Below, piece by piece: positions 18,313 to 25,610 of a DNA stretch of 64,000 nucleotides. The DNA lies in contig CACWHY010000018.1 of assembly GCA_902760805.1 (NCBI GenBank), forward strand, positions 1 to 64,000, given 5' to 3'. The position numbers and the translations under genes are program-made. The number at the start of each line of letters is the position of its first letter. Within the stretch, counting starts at the first letter, position 1. The stretch comes from Ruminococcus flavefaciens. GTDB lineage: Bacteria > Bacillota > Clostridia > Oscillospirales > Ruminococcaceae. The notes under the pieces were generated by a model. The model was given only the letters and a program-made list of their open reading frames with translations, had not been told where the DNA came from and did no database searches.

Positions 18313-20862
18313 TTATTCAGACAGGAGCTGATCCATCTCAGCCTTAGTGATCGGCAGCTTATCAGCTTTGATGAGCTTAGCATCGACCATCTGGATAGCC
18401 AGAGCGTCAAGGCCGTTTACGCCGCTTGTGCTGTTGTCGATAACGTCAGCATTTATCAGGCCGGACGGAGTCAGGGGGTACTTTGCAGGAAGTGCAGTGT
18501 ACTGGAGGATCGCAACAGCGTCCTGGAGATCCACCTTATCGTCGCTGTTAGCGTCGCCCCAAAGAGGCACATCAGAGCTGAGCACCTCGATCTGTCCGTG
18601 GAGCAGCTCGTTGTTTGCCAGCCTCATTTCTGCGCTGAGCCTTACCTTGTCGCCCACCTTGCAGATCGTCTGGAAGTAGTTGGGGCTCATAAGGCCGAAG
18701 AGGTAAGTCGTATCGTCGATAGTGATAGACTCATCAGTCATAGCTGTAACAGTTCCCTCTACCTCGATATAGTCGGAATACTGAGTCATTCCCAGGATGA
18801 TAGTTACGCTGGAAGCGCTGCTGTTGTTGTACTCGACTAGGCCGTCCTTAACGGTGAAGGTATCGGTAACTCCGCTGTAGGTAGAGCCGGGAGCAGGTGT
18901 GAGGCCGACCTCGTAGCTTCCGTCGGGAAGTCCCATAACGCTGAAGTCGTTCTCAGAGGGGGTCCATCTGATCTCCTCGCCTGCAAGGGTAACGTCCCTT
19001 CCGCCTGCGAATGAAAGGCTTTCAAGAGAAGTGCCGTCCTTGTTCAGGATATAGCACATAGCGTTGTTATCGCCCTCTACCTTGACGGTAACGCAGGCAG
19101 TTGATGCGGACTTCTTTACCAGAGGCACCTTGTCCTCGATGACCTCGCCTGCCTTTGAGAAGGCATAGCCGCCGGAAGCTGCTGTACACTCATAGCCTGC
19201 CGGGAGAGCTGTGATGCTCAGGCGGTAGCCGACGCCGTCAATGTAGTCAGTGGTGAACTCGTGAGCCTCGCTTGTGGACTCCCACTCGTCAACAACGGCC
19301 TCGGGCTCGCTGATAGCGATGAGCTTAGCTTTAACGCCGGGAACGATATTTCCGTCCTCGTCAACAAAGGAGATGCTGAGCTTGCACTTCTCGTCCTGTA
19401 CGATCTCGCCGTTTGCAGCAGCGATCTCCTGAGGATAAACTGTAACGCCGTCGCCGATGGAGGAAACTACCTTGCCTGTCTGGAACTCAGAGAACAGACC
19501 GGCGGCAGCTCCTACCAGACCGATCTGATAGTCCAGAGCGACCTCGTTGGAGGTGGAGTCCTTGGCATCGTACTTTCTGAATGTGGAGAAATCCTGACCT
19601 GTGGGGCCTCCGCAGAGGGCTCCGTAGAGCACACGGCTGTCGGGGATGCTTGCGTAGTTTCCGTCCCAGCTGTTCCACTTGCTCCAGGTGCTGTCATCGT
19701 TGAGGTTTGAGGCGCTTCTGTGGTGAGGAGAAGTTGCAGCCACGTCGTTATAGCCAACTACCAGGCAAACGTTAGCGTTGTTGTCGCCCAGGATGTAGTT
19801 CATCTGCTTTTTGCACCAGTCGGAGAAATCGGCTCCGGACTTGTCCTTGTGCTTTGTAGCCACCATTGCGCAGGTCTGCATGAGAGTGTTGTGACGGGCG
19901 CTTCCCCAGGAATTCATGATGTAGAACTGGTTGGCGTTCTTGTCGGTGACGCTCTTGATGTAGTTCACGGGAGCAGTCCAGTTGCCGGTGATCTCGGCAT
20001 TTATGAGAGCCGCACCCAGCCAAACTCCGCCATAGTAGTAATCGTTGACCCAATCGTTGGTGCCGCTGGTGTCCTTGCTGTTGGCCTCAAGGTACTTCTG
20101 CTCGTTGGTGGCAAGGTAGAGCCAGCCGGCAGCCCAGGCGATGTCGTCCTCAACGCTCTTGTCGGAGTAGGTCATCTGCTCCGTGGTCATTTTGCGGTAT
20201 TTCGCAGCAAAATCGTAAAGGGCAACAGCGTATTTCAGGTCCTCCTCGCTGCCGAAGTTGATGTAGCTCTGAGCCAGAGCCGCAGCATACTGAGCAGCAA
20301 CATCGCTGGCGCCGTTAGTGGTGGAGTAGGTCTCGTCGGAGCCGTGATCCCACATTTTCTCGGCATTCTGCCAGATACCGTGGTCACGTCCGTCGTCGCC
20401 TATCTCGTAAACGAAGTTCGTAACGTTGCCGCTTCCGTCCAGAGTTGTGCTGTTGCGGAAAAATCTTGCGAACTCGTCAGAGATGTCCTTGACGTGGGCG
20501 TCTGTGCCGGTCTTCTTGAAATCATCGGCGTACTCATAGTACATCCAGCCCAGAGTTGAGGCGGTGAAGCCTTCTGTGAGGCCGCACTTGATGTGGTCGC
20601 CTGCGTCGTGGAAGCCGCCCTCGCAGACGTCACCTGAGTGGCAGTTGTCACGCCATGAGAAGTGTGAGAGCTCTCCTGCGTTCTTTCCGCAGTAGTTAGC
20701 GTCGAAGAAGTAGAGCGAATACTGGAGGAGCCTTGCGTAGTTGTCGAGATCCAGATCGGCAGCCGATGCGGTAGGTACAGCGGTGACGGCGGAGGTCACT
20801 GACATAACAGCGGCAGCGCCGGCTGCGGCCAGCTTCTTCAGTAAGCTGTTGTGGGTTTTCAT
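18313..20862 (-). CDS. Cellulosomal GH9 cellulase with C-terminal dockerin
   Basis: 849 aa, secreted (signal peptide cleaved near residue 34). The GH9 catalytic module starts almost directly after it: Asp86 and Asp89 in 'GGFHDAGDH', His380-His381 in 'TSPHHRSAS', and the acid Glu440 in 'SNEVALDYQIGLVG'. These match the GH9 catalytic set, so it should cut beta-1,4-glucan. Residues about 470-765 hold two or more beta-type modules of unclear family; no CBM3c is recognised. Residues 768-849 are a type-I dockerin with two EF-hand loops ('DANSDDKVDLQDA' and 'NADVIDNSTSGVNGLDA'), so it should dock on a scaffoldin. AGAGAGGATG precedes the ATG. Confidence 0.95.
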   Translation of the reverse strand: MKTHNSLLKKLAAAGAAAVMSVTSAVTAVPTASAADLDLDNYARLLQYSLYFFDANYCGKNAGELSHFSWRDNCHSGDVCEGGFHDAGDHIKCGLTEGFTASTLGWMYYEYADDFKKTGTDAHVKDISDEFARFFRNSTTLDGSGNVTNFVYEIGDDGRDHGIWQNAEKMWDHGSDETYSTTNGASDVAAQYAAALAQSYINFGSEEDLKYAVALYDFAAKYRKMTTEQMTYSDKSVEDDIAWAAGWLYLATNEQKYLEANSKDTSGTNDWVNDYYYGGVWLGAALINAEITGNWTAPVNYIKSVTDKNANQFYIMNSWGSARHNTLMQTCAMVATKHKDKSGADFSDWCKKQMNYILGDNNANVCLVVGYNDVAATSPHHRSASNLNDDSTWSKWNSWDGNYASIPDSRVLYGALCGGPTGQDFSTFRKYDAKDSTSNEVALDYQIGLVGAAAGLFSEFQTGKVVSSIGDGVTVYPQEIAAANGEIVQDEKCKLSISFVDEDGNIVPGVKAKLIAISEPEAVVDEWESTSEAHEFTTDYIDGVGYRLSITALPAGYECTAASGGYAFSKAGEVIEDKVPLVKKSASTACVTVKVEGDNNAMCYILNKDGTSLESLSFAGGRDVTLAGEEIRWTPSENDFSVMGLPDGSYEVGLTPAPGSTYSGVTDTFTVKDGLVEYNNSSASSVTIILGMTQYSDYIEVEGTVTAMTDESITIDDTTYLFGLMSPNYFQTICKVGDKVRLSAEMRLANNELLHGQIEVLSSDVPLWGDANSDDKVDLQDAVAILQYTALPAKYPLTPSGLINADVIDNSTSGVNGLDALAIQMVDAKLIKADKLPITKAEMDQLLSE

Positions 20863-21074
20863 TGTGTATCATCCTCTCTGTAGGTCGAGCAGCAAAAAAG
20901 CTGCAAAACAAATATTTATGCAGTATAATTATATCAAGAATATTTGAAAATTTTGTTACAGAACTGTGTACATCGACGGATCTTCCTGCATTTCAGCAGT
21001 TATGTCAAAAACTGCCGCCGGTTCTTGTTGGTTTTAACTATATGAGAGCCAAGCTATCAAGGGGGAGCCTTTCC
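20863..21074 (-). promoter_or_regulatory. Upstream region of the GH9 gene with a -10 box
   Basis: AT-rich 212 nt without a gene. TATAAT on the minus strand (20933-20928) lies 66 nt before the ATG, inside a near-palindrome TATAATTATA; no clear -35 is seen. Nothing else recognised. Confidence 0.4.
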
Positions 21075-21105
21075 CCAAAAAGAAAAGGGCGGAAAAGCTC
21101 CGCCC
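21075..21105 (-). terminator. Terminator of the GT2 gene
   Basis: GGGCGGA (21087-21093) and TCCGCCC (21099-21105) form a 7-bp stem with a 5-nt loop; on the minus strand a T-rich tract follows. Confidence 0.85.
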
Positions 21106-21109
21106 ATGG

Positions 21110-22072
21110 TCATTTTTCTTTATTTTTGAATTCGGCGATGATGTATCTCGGCCTAGCCTTGACCTCTGAGTAGATCTTGCCGATGTATTCGCCGATGATG
21201 CCCAGGCACAATAGCTGAAGTCCTCCCACCAGCCAGATCGAGCACATCGTGCTTGACCAGCCCGGCTCTGAGAAGCCGCCGATCTTTGCGATGAATGCCC
21301 ACGCCAAGGCCACCACGCTGAGCGCTGACATAAGGCAGCCCAGACCGGTGATCAGCTTCAGGGGCTTAGTGCTGAATGAGGTTATGCCGTTTATGGCGAA
21401 GGACAGCATTTTTTTCAGGGGGTACTTGCTCTCTCCGGCGAAGCGCTCCGCACGCTCATAGTAGACGCAGCAGCTCTTGAAGCCGATCAGGGGCACCATT
21501 CCTCTCAGGAAGAGGTTGACCTCATGGAATTCCCCCAATTCCTGTAGGACCCTGCTGCTCATCAGGCGGAAATCAGCGTGGTTGTACACCACGTCAGCGC
21601 CCATGGTCTTCATGAATTTGTAGAAGCCCTCTGCCGTAAATCTCTTGAAAAAGGTGTCGGTATCTCGGGCGCTGCGGACGCCGTATACCACATGATTGCC
21701 CTCGTAGAATTTTTCCACCATAGCGTCGATAGTGTTGATGTCGTCCTGAAGGTCGGCGTCCATGGTTATGGCCATGTCGCACAGGCCCTTCACGGTCATA
21801 AGGCCGGCGAGGACGGCGTTTTGGTGACCTGCGTTATGAGCCAGATCTATACCGGAAAAGAAGTCCGGGTCGCTTTCGTGGAGCTTGCATATCAGCTGCC
21901 AGGTGTTGTCCTTAGAGCCGTCATTGACGAATACCACCCGGCTCTCACCGGAGATCAGCCCACGCTGGATCAGGGACTGATATTTTTCCTTGAGGCGCCT
22001 TGAGGTCTCGGGGAGCACCTCCTCCTCATTGTAGCAAGGTACCACCATATACAGCTTCCGTGGCTCTTCCAT
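21110..22072 (-). CDS. GT2 glycosyltransferase, polyprenyl-phosphate sugar transferase type
   Basis: 320 aa. An N-terminal GT-A domain carries 'YMVVPCYNEEEVLPE', the nucleotide Asp in 'VFVNDGSKD', and the metal motif 'TMDADLQDD'. Two C-terminal membrane helices (about 235-260 and 275-300) fit the DPM1/GtrB group that loads sugar onto undecaprenyl phosphate at the inner membrane. It has its own promoter (22132-22104) and AAAGGAG. It is paralogous to the gene at 42704-43669. The sugar and acceptor are unknown. Confidence 0.88.
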   Translation of the reverse strand: MEEPRKLYMVVPCYNEEEVLPETSRRLKEKYQSLIQRGLISGESRVVFVNDGSKDNTWQLICKLHESDPDFFSGIDLAHNAGHQNAVLAGLMTVKGLCDMAITMDADLQDDINTIDAMVEKFYEGNHVVYGVRSARDTDTFFKRFTAEGFYKFMKTMGADVVYNHADFRLMSSRVLQELGEFHEVNLFLRGMVPLIGFKSCCVYYERAERFAGESKYPLKKMLSFAINGITSFSTKPLKLITGLGCLMSALSVVALAWAFIAKIGGFSEPGWSSTMCSIWLVGGLQLLCLGIIGEYIGKIYSEVKARPRYIIAEFKNKEK

Positions 22073-22103
22073 TCTAGTTCTCCTTTAATGATATGATACA
22101 GTA

Positions 22104-22132
22104 ATTATACCACGATCGGCGCCTAAATGCAA
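22104..22132 (-). promoter_or_regulatory. Promoter of the GT2 gene
   Basis: Leftward TTGCAT (22132-22127), 17-bp spacer, TATAAT (22109-22104), located between birA and the glycosyltransferase gene. Confidence 0.75.
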
Positions 22133-22144
22133 GGCGGCCGCTCC

Positions 22145-23128
22145 TTATTTTTTGATGCGGCAAAGGCTTGCCTCGCCGGAGGAAAGGTGGATCTCCTCGC
22201 CGCTGTCCAGCCGCACGATCAGGTTTGCGCTGTCGTCTATGCCGACTGCCTCTCCTTCAATGGGACGAGTTCCCAGATTTGCGGTGATCCTGTTTCCGGT
22301 GAGGAGCTCTCTGCTCCGGTAATCCTCCAGAAAGCCGCCGTTTTCGATAGTTGCAAGGTATCTTTCCAGCTGGCTGAGGATCTCTCCGCAGAGCCTGCTC
22401 CTGTCCAGTTTTTTGCCGCAGGCGTCCTCAATGGAGGTGGCCACGGTCTGGAGCTGAGTGTCTAGGGCAGACTTTACACTGCGCACGTTTATGCCGATGC
22501 CGATAACTGCGTAGTCCAGAGACTTAGCCTCAAGGCCGAAGGAGGCCTCAGTGAGTATTCCGCAGATCTTCCGCCCGTCCATGTACACGTCATTGACCCA
22601 CTTGATCTGGGTCTTGCTGCCGGAGAGCTTCTCCACCGCCACAGCCACAGCGCAGGCCGCCGCCGAAGTCATCATGGGAGCCTGCTCTATGCCGAATTCC
22701 GGCCGCAGGATGATGCTCATGTAGATGCCTGTGCCGGAGGGGGACTCAAAGCTGCGCCCCATGCGTCCCCGGCCGGCGGTCTGCCGGTCAGCCACCACCG
22801 TTGTGCCGTGGACAGCTCCCTGTCCGGCAAGTTCCTTTGCGGCGGCGTTGGTGGAGCCTATCTCGTCGTGGACGAAGAGGGGCCTGCCCAGCTTTTCCGT
22901 GTGAAGAGCCTGAGTTATCAGCTCGGCTGAAAGCCTGTTGTTGTCTCCTGAGAGCCGATAGCCCTTGGCGGTCACCGACTCGATAGTATAGCCCTCGCCC
23001 TCGAGAGCCTTCACTGCCTTCCAGACAGCGTTCCTGCTCACGCTCAGCTGTTCCGCCAAGGCAGAGCCCGATATATAGCCTTCTCCGGCGCCTGCGAGAG
23101 CGCTGAGAAGTGCAGCTTTAACGTTCAT
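22145..23128 (-). CDS. birA: Biotin-protein ligase / biotin operon repressor
   Basis: 327 aa. An N-terminal winged helix (residues about 1-65, 'GSALAEQLSVSRNAVWKAV') is followed by the ligase domain with the biotinyl-AMP motif 'QTAGRGRMGRSFESPSG', then 'KWVNDVYMDGRKICGILTE' and 'GIGINV', and a small SH3-like C-terminal domain. It makes biotinyl-AMP, biotinylates carboxylase carrier protein and can repress biotin genes. It begins 17 nt after the PEP mutase gene, so the two probably share a transcript. Confidence 0.93.
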   Translation of the reverse strand: MNVKAALLSALAGAGEGYISGSALAEQLSVSRNAVWKAVKALEGEGYTIESVTAKGYRLSGDNNRLSAELITQALHTEKLGRPLFVHDEIGSTNAAAKELAGQGAVHGTTVVADRQTAGRGRMGRSFESPSGTGIYMSIILRPEFGIEQAPMMTSAAACAVAVAVEKLSGSKTQIKWVNDVYMDGRKICGILTEASFGLEAKSLDYAVIGIGINVRSVKSALDTQLQTVATSIEDACGKKLDRSRLCGEILSQLERYLATIENGGFLEDYRSRELLTGNRITANLGTRPIEGEAVGIDDSANLIVRLDSGEEIHLSSGEASLCRIKK

Positions 23129-23145
23129 CCTATCACCTCAAACGA

Positions 23146-25158
23146 TCAGTATTCCTCAGGGATCAGGCGTATGATCTCCCCGAAAGGCATACACAGCTCA
23201 TCACATTCCTTGGCACGGTGGTGCTCCAAAATGGAACGAGCGGCGCTCTGCATTGCCGGGAAGCCCGTCCTGGTCAGCTGATTTGCGTAGATCACGATGT
23301 TTATCCCGTGAGAGAGCAGCTCCTCCTCTGTGACCGAGCTGTAGGCCGTGGGAACAGCCACGATCGGCGTGGTCTTGTCTCTTTGGCGGAATTTATCTGC
23401 GAAATCCAGCACCTGTCCGGGTTCGGAGCTTCGGCTGTGGATCATGACAGCATCAGCGCCGGCCTCCACATAGGCAAGGCTCCGGCCGAGAGCGTCCTCC
23501 ACGCCCTTGTCCAGGATCAGGCTCTCGATACGGGCGCAGATCATCATGTCCCTGCCCTTGAGAGCAGCCTTTCCGGCGGCTATTTTTCGGCAAAAATCCT
23601 CAATGTCCGCCTGAGTCTGAGCCGCCTGTGTCCCGAAGAGGGAGTTCCGCTTCAGGCCGGTCTTGTCCTCGATGATCACCATGGAAACTCCCACCCGCTC
23701 CAGAGTTCGCACGTTGTACACGAAGTGCTCCGTGAGGCCGCCGGTGTCGCCGTCGAAGATCACCGGCTTGGTGGTGACCTCCATGATGTCATCCAGAGTC
23801 CTCAGCCGGGAGGTCATGTCCACCAGCTCGATGTCGGGCTTGCCCCTTGCTGTGGAGTCGCACAGTGACGAGATCCACATTGCGTCGAACTGCCTTGCCT
23901 GGCCGTCCTGGAGAATGGCGGTGTTTTCGGCGATGAGCCCGGTAAGACCGCTGTGTGCCTCGATTGCCCGGATCTGGGGCTTCATGGAGAGGAGCCTTTT
24001 CAGGCTTCCCCGGCGAAGCTCCGGCATGGCGGCCTCGGCACGGCTGCGCAGCTCGATCTCGTGGTATTTTTCGTCGTGGGAGTAGGGGAATTCCACCAGC
24101 TTTCCGCCCCAGCCCTCAAGGACCCTGATGACCTCCTCCCGGATCGGCTTCTGGAAGCCCTCACGCCAGTCGTCCCCGTGAACGACTATATCCGGGCGGA
24201 ATCTCTCCAGATTTTCTCGATAGCTGAGAGTATTCTGCTCAACTGCCTGTGAAACTCCCGATATGCTCTCGAACATGGCCTTGCGCTCGGAGAAGGGCAG
24301 CAGCGGCAGCCGCTTGAAGCCGGCAACAGCCTCGTCTGAGAGCACTCCTGCGATCAGTCTTCCCAGCTTAGCGGCACGGCGGATCATCTTGATGTGGCCG
24401 CTGTGGATCATGTCTGTGGAGAAGCACATATACACCACCCGGCGGCTGATCCTTTCCAGCTCAGCGGAGACCTTTTGCAGGTCTGTCGGGTCATCCACCT
24501 CAGCGCAGAGCCGCTCCCCCACGTCAAGGGCGAAGATCCGCTTGGCTGAGATCTGGTTCAGTGCGTCCTCAGCGTAGCGCCTGCGCAGGGAGAGGTCGCT
24601 GCTGGTGCAAAATTCCTCTATTTTTCGCAGCCAGCCTGCCATTTCCTGCTTGGTGAGCCTGTAGAGCGGCTGAGCCGGAAGAGCCTCGCTCCCCAGCTCC
24701 ACTGAGATCTTTTCCACAAGTCCGTCCCTTATCTGCGCCTTGAAATCCTTGGTGGAGCGGTCCGCAGCAGAGCTGACCGCCATGCAGCTTCCCTCAAAGG
24801 AGACTACGTCCTCCAGCACCGACGGCTCGAAGACCAGATCCCCGTGCATGAGGACGATGTCGTCCTGGAGCAGCTCCCGGGCGAGAAAGATCGAGTAGAT
24901 ATAGTTGGTGGAGTCGTACACGGGATTGTGGACGAAGGCTATATTCAGGGAATTTTCCCACTTTTTGCAGTATTCCGTGAGGGCGCTCTCGTGGGCGCCG
25001 GTAGTGATCACGATGTCACGGACGCCGGCCTGCTCGAGAAGGCGGAGCTGGCGGCTGAGGATCGTTTCCCCGGCCAGCTCGGTCATGCACTTTGGCCGGT
25101 CAGCGGTAAGGCTTCCCATACGGCTGCCCAGGCCGGAATTGAGGATAAGAGCTTTCAT
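23146..25158 (-). CDS. pepM: Three-domain phosphoenolpyruvate mutase fused to two nucleotidyltransferases
   Basis: 670 aa, cytoplasmic. Residues 1-about 225: a MobA/LicC-like nucleotidyltransferase ('LNSGLGSRMG', 'RPKCMTEL', 'MHGDLVF'). Residues about 238-365: a TagD-type cytidylyltransferase with the HxGH motif (His252-His255) and 'HGDDWREGF'. Residues about 385-660: PEP mutase with 'FDGDTGG' (468-474) and the diagnostic Glu497-Asp498-Lys499...Asn505-Ser506. The EDK(x5)NS motif separates PEP mutase, which makes the C-P bond of phosphonates, from isocitrate lyase relatives. Fom1 joins a cytidylyltransferase to PEP mutase, and PntC enzymes activate phosphonates as CMP esters; here both transferase types occur together. 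No phosphonopyruvate decarboxylase is near. GGGAGG precedes the ATG. Confidence 0.88.
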   Translation of the reverse strand: MKALILNSGLGSRMGSLTADRPKCMTELAGETILSRQLRLLEQAGVRDIVITTGAHESALTEYCKKWENSLNIAFVHNPVYDSTNYIYSIFLARELLQDDIVLMHGDLVFEPSVLEDVVSFEGSCMAVSSAADRSTKDFKAQIRDGLVEKISVELGSEALPAQPLYRLTKQEMAGWLRKIEEFCTSSDLSLRRRYAEDALNQISAKRIFALDVGERLCAEVDDPTDLQKVSAELERISRRVVYMCFSTDMIHSGHIKMIRRAAKLGRLIAGVLSDEAVAGFKRLPLLPFSERKAMFESISGVSQAVEQNTLSYRENLERFRPDIVVHGDDWREGFQKPIREEVIRVLEGWGGKLVEFPYSHDEKYHEIELRSRAEAAMPELRRGSLKRLLSMKPQIRAIEAHSGLTGLIAENTAILQDGQARQFDAMWISSLCDSTARGKPDIELVDMTSRLRTLDDIMEVTTKPVIFDGDTGGLTEHFVYNVRTLERVGVSMVIIEDKTGLKRNSLFGTQAAQTQADIEDFCRKIAAGKAALKGRDMMICARIESLILDKGVEDALGRSLAYVEAGADAVMIHSRSSEPGQVLDFADKFRQRDKTTPIVAVPTAYSSVTEEELLSHGINIVIYANQLTRTGFPAMQSAARSILEHHRAKECDELCMPFGEIIRLIPEEY

Positions 25159-25205
25159 GTAGACCTCCCTTGGCTGAAATTTCCCCGAAAATATGGGGAA
25201 AAACG

Positions 25206-25233
25206 AAAAAAGCGGCTCACATCACTGAGCCGC
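25206..25233 (-). terminator. Terminator after tRNA-Ala
   Basis: GCGGCTCA (25212-25219) pairs with TGAGCCGC (25226-25233), followed on the minus strand by five or six T. It lies between the tRNA and the PEP mutase gene. Confidence 0.88.
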
Positions 25234-25239
25234 AGGACT

Positions 25240-25315
25240 TGGTGGACCTGAAGGGGATCGAACCCTCGGCCTCTGCGTTGCGAACGCAGCGCTCTCCCAA
25301 CTGAGCTACAGGCCC
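25240..25315 (-). tRNA. tRNA-Ala (anticodon CGC)
   Basis: A 76-nt cloverleaf read on the minus strand. The acceptor stem GGGCCTG/CAGGTCC contains the G3:U70 pair that identifies alanine tRNA. The anticodon stem CTGCG/CGCAG encloses the loop TTCGCAA (anticodon CGC, codon GCG). The T-loop has GTTCGATCC, and CCA is encoded. It has its own promoter and terminator. Confidence 0.97.
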
Positions 25316-25325
25316 GTACACGCCT

Positions 25326-25354
25326 ATTATAGCACCACAGGGGAGATTTGTCAA
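25326..25354 (-). promoter_or_regulatory. Promoter of tRNA-Ala
   Basis: Perfect leftward TTGACA (25354-25349), 17-bp spacer, TATAAT (25331-25326), ending 10 nt before the tRNA. Confidence 0.92.
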
Positions 25355-25419
25355 TATCTTTAGCAGAAAGCGGCCGCAGCTTATGGTGGGGCAGGGCTTT
25401 GTGCGATCTCTCCACAAAG

Positions 25420-25469
25420 TTTTCAACTCAGTGTTGAAAATCATGTTTAGTGTCCAAAAATACACTAAA
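25420..25469. promoter_or_regulatory. Two perfect inverted repeats upstream of the protease promoter
   Basis: TTTTCAAC-TCAGT-GTTGAAAA (25420-25440) and TTTAGTGT-CCAAAAAT-ACACTAAA (25446-25469) are both perfect 8-bp arms. They lie 34-83 nt upstream of the -35 box of the protease-dockerin gene. They look like binding sites for dimeric regulators; the regulator is unknown. Confidence 0.6.
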
Positions 25470-25502
25470 GGTTGCAAATGTGAACAGATCTTTGATTTTG
25501 TG

Positions 25503-25531
25503 TTGACAAATTGGAGTTCCAGTGTTATGAT
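25503..25531 (+). promoter_or_regulatory. Promoter of the protease-dockerin gene
   Basis: TTGACA (25503-25508), 17-bp spacer, TATGAT (25526-25531), about 80 nt before the start codon. Confidence 0.85.
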
Positions 25532-25610
25532 TAAACCAGATCATACGGCTGGTTATAGGCAAACCGCCGTAATATCGGGAAAACTAAATATATATATCGG
25601 AGGAATCACT

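Noticed and set aside
19720-20559. 279-codon open frame on the plus strand opposite GH9
   Set aside because: It lies fully inside a clear GH9 gene and follows its codon bias; no motif.
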